DNA of 52,415 nucleotides, from positions 1 through 52,415 of the forward strand of contig JAIEQK010000038.1 in assembly GCA_019747795.1 (NCBI GenBank). The letters are read 5' to 3'. A program made the position numbers and the translations under genes. This stretch comes from Gammaproteobacteria bacterium. Its GTDB lineage: Bacteria; Pseudomonadota; Gammaproteobacteria; Ga0077536. The notes beneath the pieces are model-generated. The model saw nothing but the letters and a program-made list of their open reading frames with translations. It was not told where the DNA came from and made no database searches. Shown piece by piece: positions 1 to 9,500 of the stretch; position 1 is the stretch's first letter, and every line of letters starts with the position of its first letter.

Positions 1-757
1 GGTCGGTGAAGCCCATGGATCCCCACTTTCGCGGGGATGACAGGTTGACGCGCAAGCGTCGACGGCTGACGCTCTGCACCACCCCACTTCACCGTCACCC
101 TCGCGAAAGCGAGGGTCCATCTGCGGTCGGTGAAGCCCATGGATCCCCACTTTCGCGGGGATGACAGGTTGACGCGCAAGCGTCGACGGCTGACGCTCTG
201 CCCCCCCCACTTCACCGTCACTCATCGCTAAAGCGAGGGTCCATCTGCGGTCGGCGAAGCCCATGGATCCCCGCTTTCGCGGGGATGACGGGTTGACGCG
301 CAGGCGTCGACGGCTAACGCTCTGCACCACCCCACGTCACCGTCACCCTTGCGAAAGCGAGGGTCCATCTGCGGTCGGTGAAGCCCATGGATCCCCGCTT
401 TCGCGGGGATGACGGGTTGACGCGCAGGCGTCGACGGCTAACGCTCTGCCCCCCCACGTCACCGTCACCCTTGCGAAAGCGAGGGTCCATCTGCGGTCGG
501 CGAAGCCCATGGATCCCCGCTTTCGCGGGGATGACGGGTTGACGCGCAGGCGTCGACGGCTAACGCTCTGCACCACCCCACGTCACCGTCACCCTTGCGA
601 AAGCGAGGGTCCATCTGCGGTCGGTGAAGCCCATGGATCCCCGCTTTCGCGGGGATGACGGGTTGACGCGCAGGCGTCGGCGGCTGACGCTCTGCACCAC
701 CCCCACTTCACCGTCACTCATCGCGAAAGCGAGGGTCCATCTGCGGTCGGCGAAGCC
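1..757. repeat. Tandem array of two-hairpin repeat, about 6 copies of about 124 bp
   Basis: The motif GAAGCCCATGGATCCCC recurs with its CAT at 14, 138, 262, 386, 508 and 633 (steps of 124, 124, 124, 122 and 125), and a truncated seventh copy ends near 757. Each unit holds two 20-bp palindromes: ATCCCCGC-TTTC-GCGGGGAT and a second of the form ACCCTCGC-TTTC-GCGAGGGT, 20-25 bp apart. A roughly 50-bp spacer follows. From the third copy on, units alternate between GGTGAAG and GGCGAAG and between CACCACCCC and a C-run, which suggests a dimer of about 247 bp. The array begins at the window edge and ends 7 bp short of the RTX1 stop codon. It belongs to the same family as the array at 51942-52415, inverted. 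It is not coding and not CRISPR. Confidence 0.93.
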
Positions 758-764
758 AGGAACG

Positions 765-3700
765 TCACGCGACCTGGCGCGTGAGGTCGAGATCGATCAG
801 CAGCTGCGCCGTGCTGCCGGGGGTGCTGAACGAGGCGTAGCTCTCGCCGCCCACCACCTGGTCCGCGCCGCGCACCCAGCCCTGGCCGAGGGACTGCACG
901 GTGTCGCCGGCGGCGCCCGTCACCAGCAGCTGTCGGGTGCCGAGGTCCAGCCAGGCGTCGGCGCCGTCCGCCAGGTTCAGCACGTCGAGGGCAGTGAGGA
1001 TGAGGGTGTTGCCACCGCCACCGAGGTCGATGCGCTCGATGCCGTCGAGGCGCGGGCCGGTGACGAGGGTCAGATCGAGGACGACGCCGCTCGCGTCCAG
1101 GCGCAGGGTGTCGAGTCCGCTGTCGCCTTCGATGCGTCGGTCGGCCGCGTCGTAGACCAGCACGTCGTCACCGGCGCCGCCCTTCTGCACGTCACTGCCG
1201 GCGCCGCCGTCGACGAGATCCGCGCCGCCGCCGGCGACCAAGCGATCGCTGCCGGCGGTGCCCAGCAGGGTCTCGCCGGCCGCGCTGCCTAGCAGGGCGC
1301 CGCCACCGAAGTCGCGGCCGAAGACTACGTGGGCGCGCTGGATCGCACTCGAGCCAAAGGGGTCAGGTTCGCCGATGAGGAAATCGTCGAAGCCGTCGCC
1401 GTCGAGATCACCGATACCGCTGACGGCATAGCCGGCGGGTGAACCTGGGCGTCCATCGAAGCGCAGTACCGTGCCGTCGGGCAGGTCGCCCAGCGCGACG
1501 GTCGCGCCGAATCCGCTCGACGCGCCGAACAGCAAGTAGGCGCTGCCGCGCGCGGGAGACGTGCTGTTGCTGTCGGTGATGAGGAGATCATCGAAGCCAT
1601 CGCCATTCACGTCGCCGACGCCGGCGAAGGCTTTGCCGAGCTGACCGTCATCGCGCGCGCCGACGATGCGCAGCCCCGTGCTGCCATCCAGCGTCTCCAG
1701 GTCCACCGCTGCCGATGCGAAACCACCGCGCTCACCGAAGACCACGTACACCGCACCTTTGCCTGGCGTGTCGAGCGTGTTGGCATCGGGCGCGCCAATC
1801 AGCAGGTCGTCGATGCCGTCCCCGTTGAAATCGCCGGCGGCACCAATCGTGCTACCGCTCGCGTCGTAATGGTCCACGCCGTCGAAGCGCACACCGTTGG
1901 CGCCGTTCAGCGCGTCCAACGACAGCGTCGCGCCGAAGCCCGCCGCGTTGCCGAAGACCACGAAGCTCGCGCCACCGAGGTAGCTGTTGCCGAGGCTGGC
2001 GCGGGGCAGACCGAGGGCGAGGTCGGCAATGCCATCGCCGTTGATGTCGCCTGCGCGGCCTACGGTCCAACTGAGGTTCGAGGCTACGCCCGTAGGTGCC
2101 TCGATTTGCAAGCGACTGCCGGCCTCGAGATCCGCAAGCGGCTGCGCGGCCGGATACGCGCCGCCATGGCCGAAGATCACCGACGTCACCCCACTGAACG
2201 TGGAGGCACCGCTCTCTACCGCGCCGAGCAACGCGAGGTCTTCGTAGCCATCGGCATCAAGATCCCCGATGACGGTCGCGACCTCACTATTCTGATGTTC
2301 GACCGCAATCGCGCCATGGACACGCGTGCCGTCCACGCCGTCTACCGCGGCGAAATCGACTGTCGCCGCGAAAGAGTCGGCTTTGCCGAAAAGCACATAG
2401 GCGCTGGTCGAATAATAAGCCGAGCCAGGCGTGGCACCGAACACCGTGACCGTCACGTCGTCGAAGCCGTCGCCGTTGACATCACCGCCGCTGATGACAT
2501 GCAGGCTCTCGGCTGCACTCCCGGTCAGGGTGCTCTGCAGGCGAAAGCCGTTGCTGCCATCCAGGGTGGCGAGGTCCAGCACCTCGGCCCGGCCGCCAGC
2601 TCGGCCGAAGATCACGTAGGCCGTGACCTCGGCCGGCGCAGGATCCCCTGATCCTGTGGAGAACCGCGGTTCGCCGATGATGAAGTCCGCGAAGCCGTCG
2701 CCATTGATGTCGCCGGCGGCGGCCAGCGTGGCACCCAGGCTGTGAAAGTCCCGCCCACCGGTCAGATGGAAGCCGCGGTCGCTGGTCAGTGCCGCGATCT
2801 CGATGGCGGTCACTGTGAGATCGGCCGTGATTCCCGGCTCCACCAGCAAGGTCGCCGCGCCCTGTCGGTAGCGCAGGTAGTCGACACCGTTCTCACTCAC
2901 GCCGGCGAGTTGCGACCATGCGCCGCTCGCACTCACTACGTCTTCGCTTTCACCGATGATGCGCAGCGTGCCGGTCGCATCTCCCATGGCGACGATGTGG
3001 GCCGCATCGAGCACGAGGTGATCGAGGCCGGCGTTGCCGAGGGCGACCGTATCGATGTTCACCACGGTGCCGAACGGGATGGCCGTGAGATCGAGGGTGC
3101 CTGGTGTCGCGATCATGAGCACATCCAGGCCTAGACCGCCGTCCACCAGGCTGTCGGCGGCGTCGAACACCAGTACGTCATCGCCGAAGCCGCCGTGCAG
3201 CGCGTCGCTGCCCGCGCCGCCGTCGAGACGATTGTTGCCGACGTTGCCGAACAGCTGTTGGGCGCCCGCGCCGCCGGTGCCATCGATAGCGTCCAGGCCC
3301 ACCAGGCGCAGGATCTCCACTTCGGCCGGCAGCGTGAAGGACACGGAGGAACGTACGGTGTCGGTCCCGCCGCCCGGCGCCTCCTGCACGCTGTCCTGTG
3401 CGTCGTCGATGAGAAAGCTGTCGTCGCCCGCGCCGCCGGTCAGCGCGAGTTGGCCAATCCGCCCGTCGAACAGCTGCCCGACCACGGTGATGCCACTGCG
3501 ATCCAGGGCCTGCGCCACGCGCAGTTCCGCTTCGCCCTGCACGTAGCGCTGGTAGTCCACGCCGTTGGCGAACACCGCGCCGGCGTCGAGCCACGCGCCG
3601 CTCGCCTGCACGCTCGCCCCGCTTGCGCCGCTGACCTGCAGAAAGTTGCTCGTGTCCGACAGGTTCACGAGCGCGCGCTGGTCGAGCACCAGGTGATTGC

Positions 3701-6398
3701 CCGCGCTCGTGAGATCGATGCGTTCGAAGCCAAACAGCCGGCGCGCGATGTCGCCGGTGAGATCGAGCGTGGCGTTCACGTCGACGACGCGAAGCGTGTC
3801 GACGCCGGCGTCACCCGCGAGGCGCCGAGCGTCCGCGGCGAAGATCAGCACGTCGTCGCCAGCGCCGCCGGCGAGCGCGTCGCCGCCGCCCAGGCCGTCG
3901 AGGAGGTCGCCGCCGTCGCCACCCACCAGCACGTCGGCGCCGACCGTGCCGTCGAGCGTGTCGGCGCCCGCGCCACCGACCTGGGTCGCGGTGCCGTCGA
4001 AGTCGCGGCCGTAGATGACGCCCGCAATGTTCGGGCTGTTCACGTGGTAGATGTCGTAGAACAGATCGTCGAAGCCGTCGCCGTTCACGTCGCCCGCGCC
4101 GCGGAGCTCGAAGGGCCCCGGCGTCACCACGCTCGCATCGCCGAACAGCTTCAACCCGCGCGTCGGATCCAGTGCGTCCAGCGCCAGCGTGGCATCGAAG
4201 CTCGCGCCGCCGAACACGATGAAGCGCTGTTCGCGCCCAGAGATAAGGGCCGCGCTGGTGATGGCAAGATCGTCGAAGCCGTCGCCGTTTACGTCACCGA
4301 CACCCGTGGCGCTGATCCCGGTGAGAGCGCCCGAGGCACTGGCGAGGACGCGAAACCCGTTGCTGCCATCGAGGCTCGTCAGATCGAGCGTGGCGGCGCT
4401 CGGGCCGCCATGGCCAAAGACCACCACCGCGCCGCCGCTGTTCGCCTCGCCCACCGCGTAGGCGCCGGGCATGCCGATGATGAGATCATCGAAGCCATCG
4501 CCGTTGACGTCCCCCGCGCTCGCGATGTTCAGCCCGTCCAACTCGGCGCGCAGGTTGTTGGCGGTGACCAGGGCGAACCCGTCGGTACCATCGAGTGACG
4601 CGAGGTCGAGATTCGCCGCGAAGGCATCACCGCCGCCGAAGACCATGTAGTGCAGCGGCCGCAAGGTGCCATCGACCGTCGCGGGCAACGCCGACACCAG
4701 CACGTCGTCGTAGCCGTCACCGTTGAAGTCGCCCGCGCCGCTGACGTGCGGCCGGGAGAAACCGCTGCCCGCGGGCGGGGTGAGGGTGAAGCCGTTCTTG
4801 CCATCCACTTGATCGCTGCGCGTCACCGCCGGCAGGCCGTCGGCCGCACCGAACATCACCAGGCTGCGCGTGGGCGCAGTCGGCGAATCGACCGACTGGC
4901 CGAGCACGAAATCGTCGAGACCGTCGCCGTTGATGTCGCCGGCGGAGCTGGCGCGCCGGCCGAGGAGCGCGCTATCGGCATCGCCTTCGATACGCGCCGC
5001 GGCGGCGGCGGGCAGCGCCGCGAGATCGGTGGTGGCGGCGAACGGTGCGTCGTGGCCATACACCAGCCAAACGCGGCCGGCGTCGGGCCGCGCGGCGTCC
5101 GGCGTGCCCGTCCAGTCGCTGACCAGCAGGTCGTCGTAGCCGTCGCCGTTCACGTCGCCCGCGCCGCGCACCACGAGTCCGAGGTCGGTCGGGCCGGGCG
5201 CCAGGAAGCGTGTGACGCTGGCGCCGTCCAGAACGTCGAGCGACAGCGCCTCGCCGGTGGCGTTCGGGCCGCCGAAGGCCAGGTAGACCGCGTCCGGTAG
5301 CAGCGCGTTGGCGCCACCGAAGCGCACGGTCAGGAGCACATCGGCGTAGCCGTCGCCGTTGATGTCGCCGGCACCGTCCAGGCTCGAGACGATGGCGGTG
5401 CGCTGGTGATCGAGCGTGAGCTGTCGACCGCGCCCCGCACCGATGTCTTCCAGGTGCCTGAATGCGCCGACCGTGAAATCGGTGCCGCGCTCGACCAGCA
5501 GTTCATCGTCGTTGTCGGCCAGGAAGCGGTGGTAGCTGACGCCGCCGTCGGTGACGTCGCTCGCGAGTTGCCACGTGCCGGAGACCCTGAGGACGTCACT
5601 GACGTCGGCGCGCACCGTGAGCGCTTCACCGCCCGTCAGCGCGCCCACGGTCTGGTCGTCGAAGGACAGCCGCTGCGCGCCGCCGCCGCGCAGATCGATG
5701 GTCTCGATGTCCCGGAGCACGGCGAGTCCCTCGGGATCCAGGACCAGGCCCGCGCGGTTCGCGAGCAAGGTGTCGCTGCCGATACCACCGTCGATCGACG
5801 TATCGTCCGAGTCGTACACCAGGCGATCGTTGCCGCCGCCGCCGAGCAATCGGTCGGCGCCGGTGCCGCCATCGAGATAATCATCGCCGCCCGCGCCTTC
5901 GAGGCGATCAGCGCCCGCGCCGCCCACCAGTCGATTGGCGCCGCCGTTGCCGAGCAAAGTGTTGTCGCGCGCGTTGCCCGTCCCGTTGAGCGCCCCATTG
6001 CCGAGCAGGACCAGCCGCTCCTGGTGTGCGCCGAGGGTGTAGCTGAAACTGACCCGTACTTCGTCGATACCGGGGTCGACACGGCTGGCGAGGATCTCGC
6101 GGGCATTGTCCAACAGGTAGCGGTCGTTGCCCGTGCCGCCGCGCAGATCGTCGCGACCGGCGCCACCATCCAGCAGATCGTTCCCGGCGCCGCCGTCCAG
6201 CAAGTCGTTGCCGGCGCCGCCGAACAGATGGTCGTCACCCGCGCCACCGAGCAGGCGGTCGTCGCCTGCATCGCCGAAGAGCTTGTCCCTGCCGGCGTCG
6301 CCGATGAGGGTGTCATTACCCTCGAAGCCCGCGAGCGAATCATCACCGCGAGTGCCGACCAGGCGATCGTTGCGACGCGTTCCTGCGATGCGTGCCAT
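765..6398 (-). CDS. RTX / FG-GAP giant protein with two seven-blade beta-propellers (RTX1)
   Basis: 1877 aa; ATG with AGAGGA just upstream. No N-terminal signal peptide; Gly/Asp-rich RTX nonapeptides (GGAGDDxLx) begin at about residue 10. Order: RTX plus beta-rich linker 1-335; FG-GAP block 336-800 with seven GDxNGDGxxD loops; RTX plus linker 801-1220; second block 1221-1700, again seven loops (one is DLDADG); C-terminal RTX and tail 1701-1877 ending LDLTRQVA. Known for the family: RTX repeats bind Ca2+ and such proteins leave the cell by type I secretion using a C-terminal signal; seven FG-GAP repeats fold as an integrin-alpha-like propeller. Inferred: a secreted or surface Ca2+-dependent adhesin or matrix protein. 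No ABC exporter, membrane-fusion protein or TolC gene is in the window. It is a paralogue of the next gene and lies downstream of it, 188 bp apart. No enzyme domain was recognised. Confidence 0.9.
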   Translation of the reverse strand: MARIAGTRRNDRLVGTRGDDSLAGFEGNDTLIGDAGRDKLFGDAGDDRLLGGAGDDHLFGGAGNDLLDGGAGNDLLDGGAGRDDLRGGTGNDRYLLDNAREILASRVDPGIDEVRVSFSYTLGAHQERLVLLGNGALNGTGNARDNTLLGNGGANRLVGGAGADRLEGAGGDDYLDGGTGADRLLGGGGNDRLVYDSDDTSIDGGIGSDTLLANRAGLVLDPEGLAVLRDIETIDLRGGGAQRLSFDDQTVGALTGGEALTVRADVSDVLRVSGTWQLASDVTDGGVSYHRFLADNDDELLVERGTDFTVGAFRHLEDIGAGRGRQLTLDHQRTAIVSSLDGAGDINGDGYADVLLTVRFGGANALLPDAVYLAFGGPNATGEALSLDVLDGASVTRFLAPGPTDLGLVVRGAGDVNGDGYDDLLVSDWTGTPDAARPDAGRVWLVYGHDAPFAATTDLAALPAAAAARIEGDADSALLGRRASSAGDINGDGLDDFVLGQSVDSPTAPTRSLVMFGAADGLPAVTRSDQVDGKNGFTLTPPAGSGFSRPHVSGAGDFNGDGYDDVLVSALPATVDGTLRPLHYMVFGGGDAFAANLDLASLDGTDGFALVTANNLRAELDGLNIASAGDVNGDGFDDLIIGMPGAYAVGEANSGGAVVVFGHGGPSAATLDLTSLDGSNGFRVLASASGALTGISATGVGDVNGDGFDDLAITSAALISGREQRFIVFGGASFDATLALDALDPTRGLKLFGDASVVTPGPFELRGAGDVNGDGFDDLFYDIYHVNSPNIAGVIYGRDFDGTATQVGGAGADTLDGTVGADVLVGGDGGDLLDGLGGGDALAGGAGDDVLIFAADARRLAGDAGVDTLRVVDVNATLDLTGDIARRLFGFERIDLTSAGNHLVLDQRALVNLSDTSNFLQVSGASGASVQASGAWLDAGAVFANGVDYQRYVQGEAELRVAQALDRSGITVVGQLFDGRIGQLALTGGAGDDSFLIDDAQDSVQEAPGGGTDTVRSSVSFTLPAEVEILRLVGLDAIDGTGGAGAQQLFGNVGNNRLDGGAGSDALHGGFGDDVLVFDAADSLVDGGLGLDVLMIATPGTLDLTAIPFGTVVNIDTVALGNAGLDHLVLDAAHIVAMGDATGTLRIIGESEDVVSASGAWSQLAGVSENGVDYLRYRQGAATLLVEPGITADLTVTAIEIAALTSDRGFHLTGGRDFHSLGATLAAAGDINGDGFADFIIGEPRFSTGSGDPAPAEVTAYVIFGRAGGRAEVLDLATLDGSNGFRLQSTLTGSAAESLHVISGGDVNGDGFDDVTVTVFGATPGSAYYSTSAYVLFGKADSFAATVDFAAVDGVDGTRVHGAIAVEHQNSEVATVIGDLDADGYEDLALLGAVESGASTFSGVTSVIFGHGGAYPAAQPLADLEAGSRLQIEAPTGVASNLSWTVGRAGDINGDGIADLALGLPRASLGNSYLGGASFVVFGNAAGFGATLSLDALNGANGVRFDGVDHYDASGSTIGAAGDFNGDGIDDLLIGAPDANTLDTPGKGAVYVVFGERGGFASAAVDLETLDGSTGLRIVGARDDGQLGKAFAGVGDVNGDGFDDLLITDSNSTSPARGSAYLLFGASSGFGATVALGDLPDGTVLRFDGRPGSPAGYAVSGIGDLDGDGFDDFLIGEPDPFGSSAIQRAHVVFGRDFGGGALLGSAAGETLLGTAGSDRLVAGGGADLVDGGAGSDVQKGGAGDDVLVYDAADRRIEGDSGLDTLRLDASGVVLDLTLVTGPRLDGIERIDLGGGGNTLILTALDVLNLADGADAWLDLGTRQLLVTGAAGDTVQSLGQGWVRGADQVVGGESYASFSTPGSTAQLLIDLDLTRQVA

Positions 6399-6495
6399 CC
6401 TGTCCTCTGTGCATGTCCGTCGGCAGCAGTCGACCGCGACCGGTCCGCCCGGGAGGCAGGCCGACGCTGTGCACCATGCATCGCCGAAGCGAGCA

Positions 6496-6518
6496 GGTCA
6501 ATTCACCTACGTGGTGAA
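6496..6518 (-). promoter_or_regulatory. Direct-repeat element upstream of RTX1
   Basis: On the coding strand this reads TTCACC, 11 bp, TTGACC. The plus strand also has a short inverted repeat TTCACC-TACGT-GGTGAA at 6502-6518. The same layout (TTGACC, 11 bp, TTGACC) occurs at 17725-17747 upstream of RTX2, at nearly the same distance from the start codon (97 versus 98 nt). It may be an operator or contain the -35 region. A clear -10 box was not found, so the exact role is open. Confidence 0.4.
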
Positions 6519-6586
6519 ATTTCGTATCAGCGCACGGAATAGACGTGCTAGGCGCGTGCCTTGGGCTGCACGCCGAAACGGTCCGC

Positions 6587-9500
6587 TCAGGACACCTGTC
6601 GAGTCAGATCGAGGTCGACCAGCAGTTGGGCGGACGAGCCGGCGACGGTGAAGGACGCGTAGGACTCGCCGTCCAGCACGCGGTCGGCACCGCGCACCCA
6701 GCCCTGGCCGAGGGACTGGACGGTGTCGCCGGCCTCGCCGGTCACGAGCAGCTGGCGGGCCGAGGCAGACAGCCACGCGGCGTTGCCGTCCGGCAGCGCG
6801 AGCACGTCGCGGACGTCCAGTACCAGCGTGTTGCCGCCGCCGCCGAGGTCGATGCGCTCGATGCCGTCCAGGCGTGGGCCGCCGGCCTGCGTGAGGTCGA
6901 GGACCAGGCCGCTCGCGTCGAGACGCAGGGTGTCCCTGCCGTTGCCGCCGTCCAGGCGCAGGTCGGCGGCGTCGAACACGAGCACGTCGTCGCCCGCGCC
7001 GCCCAGCAGCACGTCGGCGCCGCCGGCGCCGTTCAGGAGATCCGCGCCGGCGCCGCCCAGCAGGCGTTCGTCGGCGACGCTGCCGGTGAGCGGATCGTCG
7101 CCGGTGCCACCCTGCACCACGCCGGTGGCATCGGGTGCGTGGCCGTAGACGACGTAGGCCTCGCCCGAGCCGTACACCTGACTGCCCGTGCCCGCGGACG
7201 ATGAACCTACCAGCAGGTCGTCGAAGCCGTCGCCGTTCACATCCCCGGCGCCGCTCACCGAGCGGCCGATCCCGTCGAGCGCGTTGGCGCCGATGACGCG
7301 CAGTCCATCGCGACCGTCGAGTGTCGTGACATCGAGGGTGGCGGCGAACGCGCCGCCGTGGCCGAACACCACGTAAGCTGCGCCGCGCGCATAGAAGACG
7401 CTGCTTGGCGAGCCGATCACGAGGTCGTCGAAGCCATCGCCATTGAAATCGCCCACGCCGTTCACCGCGGTCCCACTGTACAAGCCGGTCGACAGGTCAG
7501 CCGTCAAGCGAAAGCCGCTGACGCCATCCAGTGCGGACAGGTCCACGCTCGCGCCGAATCCGCCGGTCCTGCCGAACACCACGTAGGTGCTGCGGTCCGA
7601 ACTGAGTGAGCTCACGAGCAGATCGTCGAGGCCATCACCGTTGACATCACCCGCGGCAGCGACCGTGATGTGCGGACCACGCGTGAGACCTACTAGCTCG
7701 AAGCCCGCGTTACCGGGCTGGCCCAGGGTGAGATTGGCTGGGAAGCCTCCGGCCTTGCCGAACAGGACGAAGCCGCTGGACGCCGAGGGGCCGGCGTATC
7801 TCGGACTGGCGTTGACCGCGAAGTCGTCGAAGCCATCACCGTTGATGTCGCCCACGCCGGCGACCGATTGTCCGCTGTAGTCCCTCGCTTCAGCGCCCTG
7901 CAGACGCAGACCGTTGCGGCCGTTCAGCGCACCGATGCTCAGGCTCGCCGGGAACGCGCCGGCGTGGCCGAAGACCAGGTAGGCGCCGCCGGCGAATTCG
8001 AGTCCTCCCGGCGCGGCGCCGGGCCTACCCACGAGTATGTCGCCGAAGCCGTCGCCATTGACGTCGCCCGCCGCGGCGACGCGCGAGCCGGAGTGTTCGA
8101 AAGCGGTCGCGCCATCGAGGCGAAAGCCGTTGGTGCCATTCAAAGTCGCCAGGCTGACCTCGGCGGCGAAACCGGCGCGCGACCCGAACACGACGAACAC
8201 CTGTCCCGCGCGCGAGAGGCCACCGACACTGGCGTACGGCGAGGCGATGAGCAGATCGTCCACACCGTCACCGTTGACGTCGCCAGCCGGGCCGACCGCC
8301 TCGCCGGTTTGCAAGCGGAGCGTGGCGCCACGGAGCTTGAAGCCGTTGCCGCCGTTCAGCGTGGTCACGTCCACCCGCGCCGGGGCGCCGCTCGCGCCGC
8401 CGAACACGACGTAGGTCTCACCGGCTGCGTAGGGCGAACCGGCCTCCGGCGCGCCGAGCAGGAAGTCATCGAAGCCGTCGCCGTTCACATCCCCCGCCGC
8501 GGCCAGCACGTTGCCAAAGCCGTGCGTGCCGGGACGATGCTCGACGGCGAAACCGTTGACGCCATCCAGCACCCCGACGCTCACGGCGCTGACCAGAATA
8601 TCGAGCTCGGCGCCGTCGGCGACCTGCAGCGTGGCGCCGTCACGCGTGAAGCTGCGATAGCGGGCGCCGTCCAGCTCGAGGTTGGCGGCGTAGGTCCAGT
8701 CCCCCGCGACGGTGATGCGGTCCGCGTCATCGGCCCGCAGCCGTAACGTCGCGCCGAGCGTGCCGAGCGCGAGGATGCTGGCCGCATCGAGGCTGACATC
8801 GTTCGCCGCGCCGTTGACGAGATCGAGTGCCTCCACGCCTGCGAGCTGCGCCTGCACGAGCGTCGCGAGCGAGAAATCGGAGGCGTCGAGGACCGCGAGT
8901 GTGTCGACGCCACTGCCGCCGTCGATGCGCGTGTCCGCGAGATCCAGCACCAGGGTGTCGTCGCCCGCGCCGCCGAGCAGGGTGTCCGCGCCCGCGCCGC
9001 CATCGAGGCGGTTCGCGGCATCGTTGCCGCGCAACTCGTTGGCGGCCTCATTGCCAGTGCCGTCGACGGGCAGCACGCCGACCAGGTGCAGACTCTCGAG
9101 GTGCGCGGGCAGCGCGTAATCCACCCGACTGAGGACGAGATCCTGCCCGCCGTCCGCAACTTCGATGATCGTGTCGCCCACGTCATCGACGATGTAAGTA
9201 TCGTCGCCCGCCCCGCCTTCCATCTGGTCGGCGCCGCCGCCTCCCTCCAGCAGGTCATCACCCGCGCCGCCCAGCAAGGTGTCGCTCGCCGCGCCGCCCG
9301 TACGCATCACACCGGCGACGCCGATGGCACCGCGTTCGATCGCAGTCTCCACCAGCAGTTCGGTCACGCCCTGCACGTAACGCGCGAACTCGCGACCGTC
9401 GGCCTGCAACAGCCCGGCCTCCAGCCAGTCGTCGCCGGCGGCCACGGCGTCGTCGGCGTCGCCGCTGATCCATAGCCGCGGCCCGCGCTCGGACTGCGCG

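Noticed and set aside
343-576. Small protein encoded in the array (minus, 77 codons)
   Set aside because: The frame exists because the repeat length is open in this phase; the peptide is a translated repeat with no ribosome-binding site.
1-757. CRISPR array
   Set aside because: The regular period looks CRISPR-like, but the supposed spacers within the array are near-identical, the repeat is about 74 bp with two internal palindromes, and no cas gene is present.
1869-4598. Long plus-strand open frames opposite RTX1 (also many opposite RTX2)
   Set aside because: They are antisense shadows in GC-rich coding repeats: Arg/Ala/Val-rich, no domains and no ribosome-binding sites, while the minus strand shows clear RTX and FG-GAP motifs.
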